64,000 bases of DNA from Omphalotus guepiniiformis (lineage: Eukaryota; Basidiomycota; Agaricomycetes; Agaricales; Omphalotaceae): NCBI GenBank assembly GCA_028554645.1, contig JAQOOI010000016.1:744001-808000 (forward strand). Reading direction: 5' to 3'. Shown in pieces: positions 22,063 to 31,607 of this stretch. Each line of letters starts with the position of its first letter. Position 1 is the stretch's first letter. Under the pieces are notes generated by a model. The model saw only the letters and a program-made list of their open reading frames with translations. It was not told the origin of the DNA and did not search any database. Made by a program: the position numbers and the translations under genes.

Positions 22063-23579
22063 TTATCTTTCCGAAAACTTCATTACTAGTATCGTGTTTG
22101 TAACTTTTTCATGTAGCTTCCAAGTTGCTTTCTCATGCGTGCAATATCTGAGGTGAGGTCATGATACAGGAAGTGATCATCATTCCTGCAATTCCATACA
22201 AATTGCGGGTCGAGAGGAGTATTACAGATCATAAGGGTACAGCTGCATCTTAATTTACAGAAACAATGTATTCAAGATTGGTAGAGAGCTCACCACCACT
22301 GAGAAATACACCTGTCGCGCAAGAAATTAGAGGGATTCATTTATTTGGCTTGAAAAATGGTTTGAGCAAATTGGCCAGAAAAGTGGACGAGATGTGTGGC
22401 GCAGTTGTGGCGTGTGAGTATGTGACACGTGAGCACGTGTGAATGTCACGGTACGCGAAGGGGAAGAGACGAAACCAACCACTACCAACCATCATGAATA
22501 TGAACATGATCCAGAGACTCTGTGCGCTTGGATAATAGTACTGCTGTGTCTCGCACCCGTCAACACGTTATCCTGTGATCATTTGGTTTACCAGTACAGC
22601 AAAGCGGCGAATAGCTACAAGTTGGCAAGCGCTCGAGGACATGAACTGCCCATGAAGATGAGATCTCGATTCTCCTGTTGCAAATTTGGCTTTGCTTTCC
22701 CTCGCAGTCTTGTTTTCTGGAAATCAATTTCTGACGATCAAGTCTCGCAGGACTCTTTCATATCGAGGCAGGTTGCACCGCTTCAACAGCTTTGCCAGAT
22801 CATGATTGCTGTTCGTCTTTCTCATCCTCTTATGGTACGTTCGACAATTCACTTTCCAACCCTGATCTTCGTCACATTCAAACTACGTTGTGTAGACCTT
22901 TTTACCAATGGTCTGGGTCACCATGCGTTGGCTGATCCAAAAGCGTCTGTTCATGCAATGGCTGTTCGATCAGTGGAGGTCTACGAAGAAATGTCATGTC
23001 GACATCGGGAGGTATATCTACTCAATTGGCGAATAGCTTCAGCTTCTCAAGCGCCTTAGGCTCTGCCTTACCTCGCGGTATGTTCAGGATTCCTGAACCC
23101 TGAATTTCTGATGACTGTTTCTATCAGATCATCAACTTTCAGTGGGGGGCAAGTATATGTGATATGCCTGAACCGCCTTGGAAGCCAAATCCGATTGTCT
23201 GTTCCAATCGCGGTGAATTGAATGGCTTCAAGCCTGATTTTCTTCAGTCCATTGTGCATCTGTCTTTTGATCATCTAGAGTCGCGAAATTCACGCTTTAA
23301 ATTTGTCAAAGCCTCGCTGCGCTACAGAGTATATGGACAAGGGTTTAGTGTGATAGAACACATGGCTCATGTCAAGGTATTGCTTAGGTGACCACATCCC
23401 AGACCTGGAGAGGTGAGCCAAACAACTTCACTCACAGCGACCTTCCACCTTACAACCTCACAGCTTCAGAGTTTGAATTATTCTCTCTTGCAAGTATATC
23501 ACTATCCACTGTCTAGTTCCACGTTCGTTATACTGTCTGTTTGCTCAATCCCAGCTAATATCAGTCCGTGTTAGACAAC
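22063..23579 (+). promoter_or_regulatory. Upstream unit of GTPase copy D, with a broken copy of the HHALAD frame
   Basis: Holds three things: a repeat of the upstream unit seen before copy C (about 22200-22890); a degraded copy of the conserved short frame of 3595-3963 (22895-23060, GLGHHALADPKAS), which stops at a TAG where the left copy has CAG; and a leader (about 23380-23579) nearly matching that of copy B. A 206-codon frame at 22439-23059 crosses a likely intron ending at about 22895 and is not taken as a real protein. The order supports a unit of relic frame, promoter and GTPase gene. Confidence 0.5.
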
Positions 23580-24941
23580 ATGGGAGGTTCATGTTCTAAA
23601 GTTGAACCCGAAGACGATAACCCTGTTATGGCTGCTATTGAGGAAGAGCTGCGAGAAGAACGTAAGGCGCGCGAGGATGCGGAAAGACGGCAAGCTGAAG
23701 CTCAACAATCTGCGGATGACGCCGCACGGAGGGCTGCAGCAGCGCAGCAAGAAGCTGAAAACGCCCGCGAAGCAGCCAGCAAGAGTCAACGAATGGCCGA
23801 AGAAGCTGAAGCGCGCGCTCGACAGGAGAAGGTGGACACAGATGTCGCAAGAGCTGCGCAGCACGAGGCAGAGAGAAAAGCTGAAGCATCACGACTAGCT
23901 CAAGCCGAAGCAACGGAGCGTGCTCGTCGAGCAAGCGAAGCAGCGAAAGAGGAGAAAGAGGCGAAGGAAAAGGCGGAGCAGGATGCTGCGAGAATTACCC
24001 AAGAGCTCGAGGATGCGAAGCAGAAGTGGCGAGACGGCATCCAGCCAGTTGTATGGCCAACTGAAGAGGAGTATAATAACACTCTCAAGGCTCGCCAGTA
24101 CAAGAAAGGGTTTTTCCACTTTGCAGTGGCTGGTACCGCAGGATGCGGAAAATCATCATTGATCAACGCCTTCCGAGGAGTGGTTAATGGCTCGAAAACT
24201 GCTGCCGCTGCTGGAGTCACAGAGACCACTCTTGACATTGGTCGCTACCCTGATCCCCGTAAGGATTATCCGTTCGTCTGGTATGACATCCCTGGAGCAG
24301 GGACACTTCAGATTCCTAGGTGGGAGTACTTCAACAAGCAAGGACTCTTCATCTTCGACTGCATCATTGTTCTATGGGACAATCGGCTCACGGACACCGA
24401 CATCGCGATTTTGGACAATTGCAGTCGATTCAAGATACCCTGTTTCATTGTCCGTTCGAAATCTGATAACCACATCAAGAGTCTTGCTGATGACATGGAA
24501 GCTCTGATCGAAGCGGATGACAGCATCGACGAGGATGAGAAGGAGCGTCGCCTTGAAATGATCCCATCTCAAGCGCTGACCAAATACTGCGAGGAGTCTC
24601 GGAAGAGTGTTGAGACAAATTTGCAGAAAGCAGAGTTGCCTGCTCAGAAGGTGTACTTGGTGAACAATCATACACTGCGGAAGGTCGTTCTTGAAAGCTC
24701 GAAGCAAGGCTTGAGCTTGAGGTCTCGTCCGGGGAGTCAGGCTGTTGCCATAGACGAGGTCCGCTTGATCCAGGACATCTTGACCACATGTGATGAGAGG
24801 CGGCATTTCGTTTCGCGCGGAGAGGCTTCAGATCCTTCAAAGACCGGCAATTCTTTGTTAGGTGAAGGCGTTCACAGGCTCTTTAATGGAATGAACGCTA
24901 GATGGAAAGGAGGGTCGGGTATTGGGAGGAATGGTCAGTAG
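23580..24941 (+). CDS. IRG-like coiled-coil GTPase, copy D (intact)
   Basis: A single exon of 453 residues from the ATG at 23580 (MGGSCSK); an in-frame ATG four codons earlier is less likely because MGGS is shared with copy B. MGxxxSK is a classical N-myristoylation start, and Cys5 would be a natural palmitoylation site. A coiled coil occupies about residues 20-165, more diverged from the other copies than the G domain. The G domain is nearly identical to copies B and C (GTAGCGKSSLINAF, YDIPGAGTLQIP, RSKSD), then a helical C-terminal region rich in charged residues. It is the closest relative of the broken copy B on the opposite strand. Probable membrane-associated GTPase; cellular role unknown. 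Confidence 0.85.
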   Translation: MGGSCSKVEPEDDNPVMAAIEEELREERKAREDAERRQAEAQQSADDAARRAAAAQQEAENAREAASKSQRMAEEAEARARQEKVDTDVARAAQHEAERKAEASRLAQAEATERARRASEAAKEEKEAKEKAEQDAARITQELEDAKQKWRDGIQPVVWPTEEEYNNTLKARQYKKGFFHFAVAGTAGCGKSSLINAFRGVVNGSKTAAAAGVTETTLDIGRYPDPRKDYPFVWYDIPGAGTLQIPRWEYFNKQGLFIFDCIIVLWDNRLTDTDIAILDNCSRFKIPCFIVRSKSDNHIKSLADDMEALIEADDSIDEDEKERRLEMIPSQALTKYCEESRKSVETNLQKAELPAQKVYLVNNHTLRKVVLESSKQGLSLRSRPGSQAVAIDEVRLIQDILTTCDERRHFVSRGEASDPSKTGNSLLGEGVHRLFNGMNARWKGGSGIGRNGQ

Positions 24942-25225
24942 CGATCTGATGGTGGAAACACGGGGTGTTAGTGGGGAGTGCTCGGGATTGAATATCTCAC
25001 TCTCGGACGACTTGCAATGTTTTGCTTTAGTTCAGTTTATGTGTACTCGATGTGATGGATGTCTGCTAGGGTTCCAGTCAGGTTCTACAATTTGATCCTC
25101 TTTCTGCAGCGCAGAGTTTGTGAGTTTGTGACTGTACGCCAGGTCCGTTGGCCAGTAAGCAAGGCATACCCCGGCCCGGCCACAATTTCTGTCCGCGGCG
25201 AGGTTTACTAAATTTGATTAGAGTC

Positions 25226-26581
25226 ATGTCCACCCAACCGCAAGAGCCAGCTGCAGTCCAAGTTTCAAACTTAACGTTCAGCCATAGTCCTCCAGGCGGA
25301 CGTCCTTCTGATGGCGTTGTAGCTCTTCGCGATGTCAACTTTACTTTACATACCGGTTCTCGCACTTTACTCATTGGAGGTAACGGTGCAGGCAAGAGCA
25401 CTCTTTTGTATATCCTCGCTGGGAAGCGCATGATCCAACAAGGCGATGTGAGGGTTTTTGGGAAGGATGTGTTCAAAGATTTTCCTCCGGTGTGTCATGG
25501 TGGTTTTCAATTGGTCGATGAAAAGAGTTTTAATCTTTTGCTTAGAATCTGGTATACCTTGGGACTGAATGGTTCGTTTGATTCAAGTACATCGGGCGTT
25601 TTGGTATATATATCTTACGATTTATCGCTTGGGATCTTAAATGACAGGGCGATGAACGCTGGCGTCCGAAGAGATATCGTCGTGTCCCATTTTCTAGACA
25701 GCGTAGGCGGGTATAGACATAAAGAACGTCGGGATCGCTTGTTAGATATTCTCGATATAGATCTAGATTGGTGGGTGCACGACTTATCCTTCCATCTACT
25801 CGTCGCTTACGGTGATATAGGCATATGCATGCTATATCCGATGGCGAGAGACGAAGGGTACAGCTTTGTATGGGTCTTATGGGAAAATGGGATTTACTTT
25901 TGCTAGACGAAGTACGTTTCGTTCTCCTCTATATCTCCCAGCTTATTAACACGCGCAAGGTGACGGTCGACCTGGATGTACTCGTTCGAGACGGCCTTCT
26001 ACGGTTCCTGAGGGAAGAGACGGAGACAAGAGGCGCTACTGTCGTTTGTGAGTGCTATCTTATATTGTACCACTAGCGCACACGCGACTGATGCCCGAAT
26101 TCTGAAAGACGCGACGCATATATTCGATGGTACGCTTGTCTGTAATCACAATACAAGTTGGATTTCTTCACTCACCACAACTCCAGGCCTTAATGACTTC
26201 CCGACGCACATCGCTCACATGCGCGAAGGTTCATTCATACTCGACCCGACCCCATGGCCTCTTCCTCTATCTCACCCCGCCAATCCCTCGAAGGAGTTGT
26301 TGCCTTCTCTGCATGCTATCGCGCTACACTGGCTCTCGAATGATCGGGCGGTCCGGTTGCAGGCGGAGAAGGAGGGTAAGAGGAGGAAGACTCGAGGACC
26401 GAGGGCTCTTGACCAGGTGCGTCTATTGTGAGATACGGGTGAAGTGTTTGTATTTGACGAGGATGCATCAATTCACAGGCCGTCCCGAAGGACTCGAAGA
26501 GTTTTTATGAGAAGTGAGTATTGAAGTCGTGTTGTCAGATTTGAACTAAAACTACTTGCTAGGTACGACTACAGTCATTAA
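25226..26581 (+). CDS. CAF16: ABC-type ATPase of the CAF16 family
   Basis: Nine exons: 25226..25489, 25546..25571, 25648..25770, 25821..25911, 25960..26047, 26109..26129, 26187..26416, 26479..26513, 26563..26581; phases close to give 298 residues. A soluble single ABC ATPase linked in yeast to the CCR4-NOT complex. Seen: Walker [10 protein letters not shown] (about 51-59), YLGTEWAMN, the signature region SDGERRRVQ, Walker B DLLLLDE followed by VTVDLDVL, and the H-loop in YATHIFD. No membrane domain is present, as expected for the family. Exons 2 (26 nt) and 6 (21 nt) are microexons recognised only because they restore conserved residues. The last exon adds YDYSH. It is convergent with the glutamine synthetase-type gene. 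Confidence 0.93.
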
Positions 26582-26858
26582 GACTGGGATCGACGATTTG
26601 AACTTTCACTTTCATGACGATGCATAAATTCAGTAATTCAGTCCACTTGGACCCACGGAGTTTCAACACTACTAGTTTATTCAACATAAACTATCATCTA
26701 CCCGCAATACATGTATAAGTAGCATTAGCATGCGTTTGCAGCGTTTGCATTTGTATCTCACCACTGTAGCTTTATTCAACATGAACCAATTCTCTTCTAT
26801 CGAAAAGAAATCAAAAACTATAAAGGCGAAATAAGAGCTCCAACTGTATTGAGTGCTT

Positions 26859-28594
26859 TCAGTAGAATTTTGCTAAACGCTCTAATGCTTTCACTTCATC
26901 TTTGTCCTGCGCTAAACACTCTGCGAGTTGCTGCAGAAGTCATCATCAGCAATCAATACAACCTTTCCAATAGGCAAGGAGATCTGACCTTATTCACAGC
27001 CAGGTACTTCTCAACAAAATGATCACCAAAAACACCAGTCATAACCCTGTCTTCCTTAAACTTCACTCTCGCATCCTCCCAATTCAACGCCAACCTCCCA
27101 CGAATCCCATACTTCTTCCTCTCTTCCTCACTCATCTGCGCCGCAGTCTTCCCCTCTGCGCCAACATCCTTCTCCACCAAAACAGCCCCGTTCTTGACTC
27201 CCTCAGCTCCCGCACCAAGTATCGCAGCAAGCGCGAGATAGGGACTCGCAGTCGCGTCGATGAATCTACACTCAAAGTTCCTGGAAGAAGGCGAAGACGC
27301 ATTAGTCAGACGTACAGGCGCCTCGCGATTCTCTGTTCCCCAACAGACGTATGTCCCGCCTGACCATGCACCGTCCATTACGCGTCCGTAGGAAGCTGGG
27401 ATGGGAAGTGTAAGGGCGGCTATAGCGGGGAGATGGGTTAGGACGCCGGAGAGGAACGATGATTCGTGTGTGGATAGATGGTGTGGGGATTTTGCTGGGG
27501 AGTTGTTGTTGTTGTTGTTGTTGGATGCTGGGTGAACGGATATGTGTGCGTGGGCGGCGGAGCCTGTTGAGTCTGGGAAGATCCGCGGGGCGAAAGTTGC
27601 GTGGAGACCGTGTTTGGAGGCGATGTTGGAGATGGTTTCGCGGGTGAAGACGGTTGCGTCTGCGGCTTGGAGTGGTTGTAGGGGTCCGGTTACGATTTCG
27701 TACTGTACGCAGGTGTGTTGGCGAGAATGGTGAAACAGAGTAGAGTGATTCTTACCTGCCCAGGAGCTGCCTGTGAAGAAGCTAATAAGTATACGAGTCA
27801 AAAAAGAAGAAAATTTGTAGCTCACCTCCGCATGGTACATCTGTAGCTCGATGCCAGCTTCGAGGAGGCAGTCGGCAATTTCACGCATGATTATTGATTC
27901 TACGTTTCCGGTGAAGAGACCCTCGGATCTAGACCAGCTGTGGATGTTGGAAGCCACGATTGGGCTCGTCGATTTCAAAAGGATGAATTCAGTTTCGATC
28001 CCTACGAGGAACTCTACGCCTGCTTTAGTCCGTGCATCACTTGAAAGACTAGTTCAGCAACACGGCTTCGTCGTATTGTTCACGTTTACTCACTCCACGA
28101 CCCGTTGTAGAATTCCCCTTGGACACAAATCAACTGCGAAAGACAATGTTCCATTCGGGCCTTGGGGTATTGGTGTTTTCTCCTGGAACCATCCCATGAT
28201 GACAGCTTGGCCCTTTTCGTATGAACAGATCCGTAGAGAAGATAAATCTGGTACGTAGAGGTACTCTTCCATCGGCGTGAATCCATCTGCCATAGTAAGA
28301 TAAACCAAGCCGAGGGAAGCCTTTGTCAACGCGACACCAGGTCGGGAACTCTTGAGTACCTTCTGAAAGTACGAAAGTGGTAAAACGCGATATCGAACAT
28401 TGTTAATGAAATCAACCCATTGAAGACGGATGTAGGCTTCAAGGTGTTGTTATCAGCAAGAATACTTGAATTGTTAGGAAACGATGAAGATACTTGCAAA
28501 TTCCCAGGTCTTTTAGAGACTCAACGGTGAGATTGGTTGTGAGCTGAATGTTGGAAGGAGTATAGTGGACGCCGTGATTGTAATCGATGTCCAT
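26859..28594 (-). CDS. Glutamine synthetase-type (GlnA/FluG-like) enzyme
   Basis: Exons 28594..28498, 28436..28094, 28039..27826, 27770..27756, 27702..26989, 26930..26859 give 484 residues. The N-terminal beta-grasp part is seen in YIRLQWVDFINN; the catalytic domain in VEFLVGIETEFIL, AAPGQYEIVTGPL, HISVHP and NFECRFIDATASPYLALAAIL. This wording belongs to the bacterial-type GSI/FluG group, not the short eukaryotic GSII used for ammonia assimilation, so the substrate may be glutamine synthesis or another gamma-glutamyl ligation. Oddities: intron 1 has a GC donor (GCAAGT), exon 4 is only 15 nt (AAPGQ), and a poly-Asn run interrupts the catalytic domain. Convergent with CAF16. Confidence 0.9.
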
Positions 28595-30072
28595 TGTATG
28601 AGGGATGATCGATGATGATGGGAGGTTTTGAGGATTATGTGCTTGTCTCGTTTATTTATATGTTAGATATACATCTGATGATTACCACTGCGAAGAGATG
28701 GTGCCAACCAGAGGCGTAGGTACGCTCCGGTCAAAGCGGACATTTAGACGCCGAAGAACGTCAGGCGTGTGAACATCGCAATACCGATTCGACTTCGGAC
28801 TTGCAGCGACGCGTCGAGCGATGCATAGACTAACCTTCAAACTCGACGACTTGAATCGAAAATGATACAAAACCCAGCCGAGTAATAATCAAGGCCATGG
28901 AATCGAACCCTTTCCTTCTGTCAACAGAAATTCACTCGATCTTTGATTCGTCGTCTGTCTTCACATGCTACGGTGCAACTTCCCAGTCCTTCGGAGCTGT
29001 TCGAAACCCGTGGTCAGTGGTTGTATAATGAGGAAGAACGTATGTCTATTTTTTTTAAATCAGGAAGTTATCCTGACATGTACTTCAGAGCGAACACTTC
29101 GAGGAGCTTCTCTCTGTTGCCTGTGGTGCGGCAGTAGCGCTTGGACAATACTCGCGGAGCACCTGTCGCGGCTCTGTTGAATGCTATGATGGATCGGATG
29201 CACCGAATGCTTGTGCCCATGTTCAAACAACTAGGCAGCCTCTAATTCGAGACTGATTACCCGACCCTCTACAAGACCCTCAGCAAACCAATTCTCCCCT
29301 GATTTCGCGCAGGCCCTCAGCATGGGTCCTATTACTGATATGTTGTGGTGGCGTGCATACTGTATGAACCTCGGCTCTCCTTGGAAGATGGGAATCCTCT
29401 CCTCACGATAAACGGGCCCGACGATGTGCCTTTCCCCCGAGGACTTTGATCAAATGCCGGCAGGCAGACAGACAAGTGTCAAGAGATGGTGAGGGCTGAG
29501 CATCGTCAGGTCACTCGTCAAGTTCGATGGCTGCAAGGCTATCTCGCGACAGAGAGTGATTGGTCCTGGATGGAAGAAGGGGAGGAGTGGGGTCCTTGTC
29601 CAATCTCTTTTTATCCGAGTGAGCTTGAGAGCCACGAGAAGGAGATGGAACGTGAAATGAGGTATGAAACAAATTAAGGATTCTGACGTACAGATTACAG
29701 TGATCCGGAGCGCTACGAAGTTTTGAGAGCTCCAGTTGGCTCGGAAAGAATGGGACGAGGGAGTTCGTGGAAGACCTTTTCCATTCGAAGAGACCTGCTG
29801 GGGTATGCTACTATGTTAAGCCCTATGCACAATACTTTCTATCCGGTAGATTTGTTGGGTTCATCCCGAGTTCATCCTTGCTGTAAGATAGTCTGCCTTA
29901 ACTGGAGCTAAGGATGTATGTATCATTTGTCCTGAAGGGTCCTGAGGTCAGAACTTCCATTACCCTCAGCGTACTTACTATAACTATTCGTAAAATGTAT
30001 GATACAATGTCAGCGAAATTCGAAAGTCTTCAAGATGGTCAAGCTTGTCACCGGTGACCAAGTAAAAAGCCG
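28595..30072 (+). pseudogene. Probable relic of an AIM9-like APH-family phosphotransferase, within a gene-poor gap
   Basis: Short frames on the plus strand between about 28930 and 29930 recall fungal APH/choline-kinase-fold proteins of the AIM9 type. One is ELFETRGQWLYNEEE, which after an intron at about 29040-29090 continues HFEELLSVACGAA; later comes MGPITDMLWWR. They lie in different frames, separated by stops, and no intact gene could be built. Assignment rests on motif memory, so it is tentative. The rest of 28595-30072 shows nothing recognisable apart from the promoter side of the glutamine synthetase-type gene. Confidence 0.3.
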
Positions 30073-31235
30073 ATGATCTCACATGACTCTCACGCGACAA
30101 CCGCCGGCGTTGTCCCCCTTCATTTTTACAGCCAGGTTCTAGCAAAGGATACCCTTCAATTGGTTGGCAATCTGAAGACATTCATGTTATCTTCAATTGT
30201 TAGTGGAACCCTACACTCTTCGAAAAAGTTCTTTGGACACGAAGCTGCCAATGGCACAAGAAATCGCTGCGCACGAAGGCTTGTACATGTCAAGTCTTTT
30301 TCCAACGCAGAGTCTGAAGATGAAAATAAGCGGCCAAGGGTAGGTGAGTATTGTATCTCATGTTAGCCATGCTACTCAATAATGATTTTTGTCGGACAGA
30401 AAATGCGTCATATATCGACTCTTGCGAGTGACCGCATACGGTTTCAATGGATAGCCAACCTAAGAATTGGCCCAGACTCACCAGACAATCCATCCTTGAA
30501 TCTCATTCCTGGTTTCAACCTTAATCGAATGAACCAAATGTCACGCAACCTCTTCGGCGAATTATATCTTCACAAACACAAAGAACGCCCGACGGTAGCT
30601 TCAGAGCTTCGGTTTCGAGTTACCCACTCCCCTAAAGGCACAGAGTTTTCCGTGAAATTCGACTTCCGCATGCCGAATAGAATCCCTTGGTCTTTGCCAA
30701 TATGGCAAATCGTGAAAGATCCACAGCTCGCTCCTATCAAGGAACAGCTTCTCAAAGACCAGATTGTCACTCCCGAGTTCATCGAGCATTGCGACCGACT
30801 GTTCCCGCAGGAATTCATGTCCGTCCGTCCTAAAAATGTGATACATCGTTTGCGTCAGCCGTTCCCGGTGCATGTAGCTAAAAACAAGATATCGTTATGG
30901 GTGGTCGGAGAGGAGAAAGTAGTGGATATACATATTGGTGCATCATTCATGGGTTATCCTACGGTCCGGCAAACTAGGTATGAAGGTGTGTAATTTGTTT
31001 TCTTCCTAACCAGAGAAAGTTTCCTCATATGCGTATGATTCCAGGCAATGCTATGGCGGAGATAGACTATGACAAGGAGCAAGGTGTCTACGTCTGTAGG
31101 GTAGTCCAGCCGCCCAAATCCCGTGTGCGCGAGGCCCTGCAGTACTTGAAGGCGGGCAGAGTGAAGCCCCTTCGTTGTTATAGCTATTCAGTCGATGATC
31201 CTATACCTGTCCTGAAGGAGATTTTGGGAATGTGA
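30073..31235 (+). CDS. Uncharacterised protein
   Basis: Three exons: 30073..30339, 30400..30985, 31045..31235; phases close to give 347 residues. No known domain is recognised. After a Ser-rich, possibly mitochondrial-type or disordered N-terminus (first 90 residues), the body is an alpha/beta-looking sequence with KVVDIHIGASFMG and an aromatic, proline-marked segment RMPNRIPWSLPIW. It ends SVDDPIPVLKEILGM. No signal peptide or membrane segment. The first ATG is a guess; a later in-frame Met near residue 38 is possible. It probably belongs to an agaricomycete-specific family; function not inferred. Confidence 0.7.
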
Positions 31236-31607
31236 TAGACTTTATTTTGTTCGCACACTTGATCACGTTGAGTCAGTTCGCGCATGCCATTGGATAAGGT
31301 TTTCTGCATCTTTCATCTTTCAACGTAAGAAACGGTGTAACCGTAATATCGCTCATTCAGTAATCGAAGGCTATTGAAGGTATATTTTCCGTCACATTCA
31401 GCTCGTAAATCAAGCTCTCGGGCCCTTGTAAAAGCTAGCAGCCAGCTCATCCTCCGCTAGTAAAACTCTTGATATTTTTAATTGAACGCTGCCTGACTTT
31501 GAATAAAAACTGAAAGTGTTCTTTGAATGCGCCAAGCCGGATAGGGGTCAAATGGGAAAATTTCTCAAGTTTCTCACGCTGCATCTTGACCAGAGTCTCT
31601 GAATCCC
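31236..31607. promoter_or_regulatory. Promoter region of UTP7
   Basis: A 372-bp gap between the uncharacterised gene and UTP7, both read rightward. It should hold the terminator of the first and the promoter of the second. No clear motif is seen. Confidence 0.35.

Noticed and set aside
22439..23059. 206-codon frame upstream of GTPase copy D as a protein gene
   Set aside because: It reads through a likely intron, and its first half is not conserved as a frame in the duplicate at 19656-20688. Only the HHALAD segment is shared with the left block.
19656..24941. GTPase cluster as a transposable element with terminal repeats
   Set aside because: No transposase, reverse transcriptase or flanking inverted or target-site repeats were seen; the inverted arrangement fits segmental duplication of gene plus promoter.
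28875..28905. Possible minus-strand tRNA because of a B-box-like GGTTCGATTCC
   Set aside because: The arms around it do not pair into a T stem, and no A-box or cloverleaf is found upstream on that strand.
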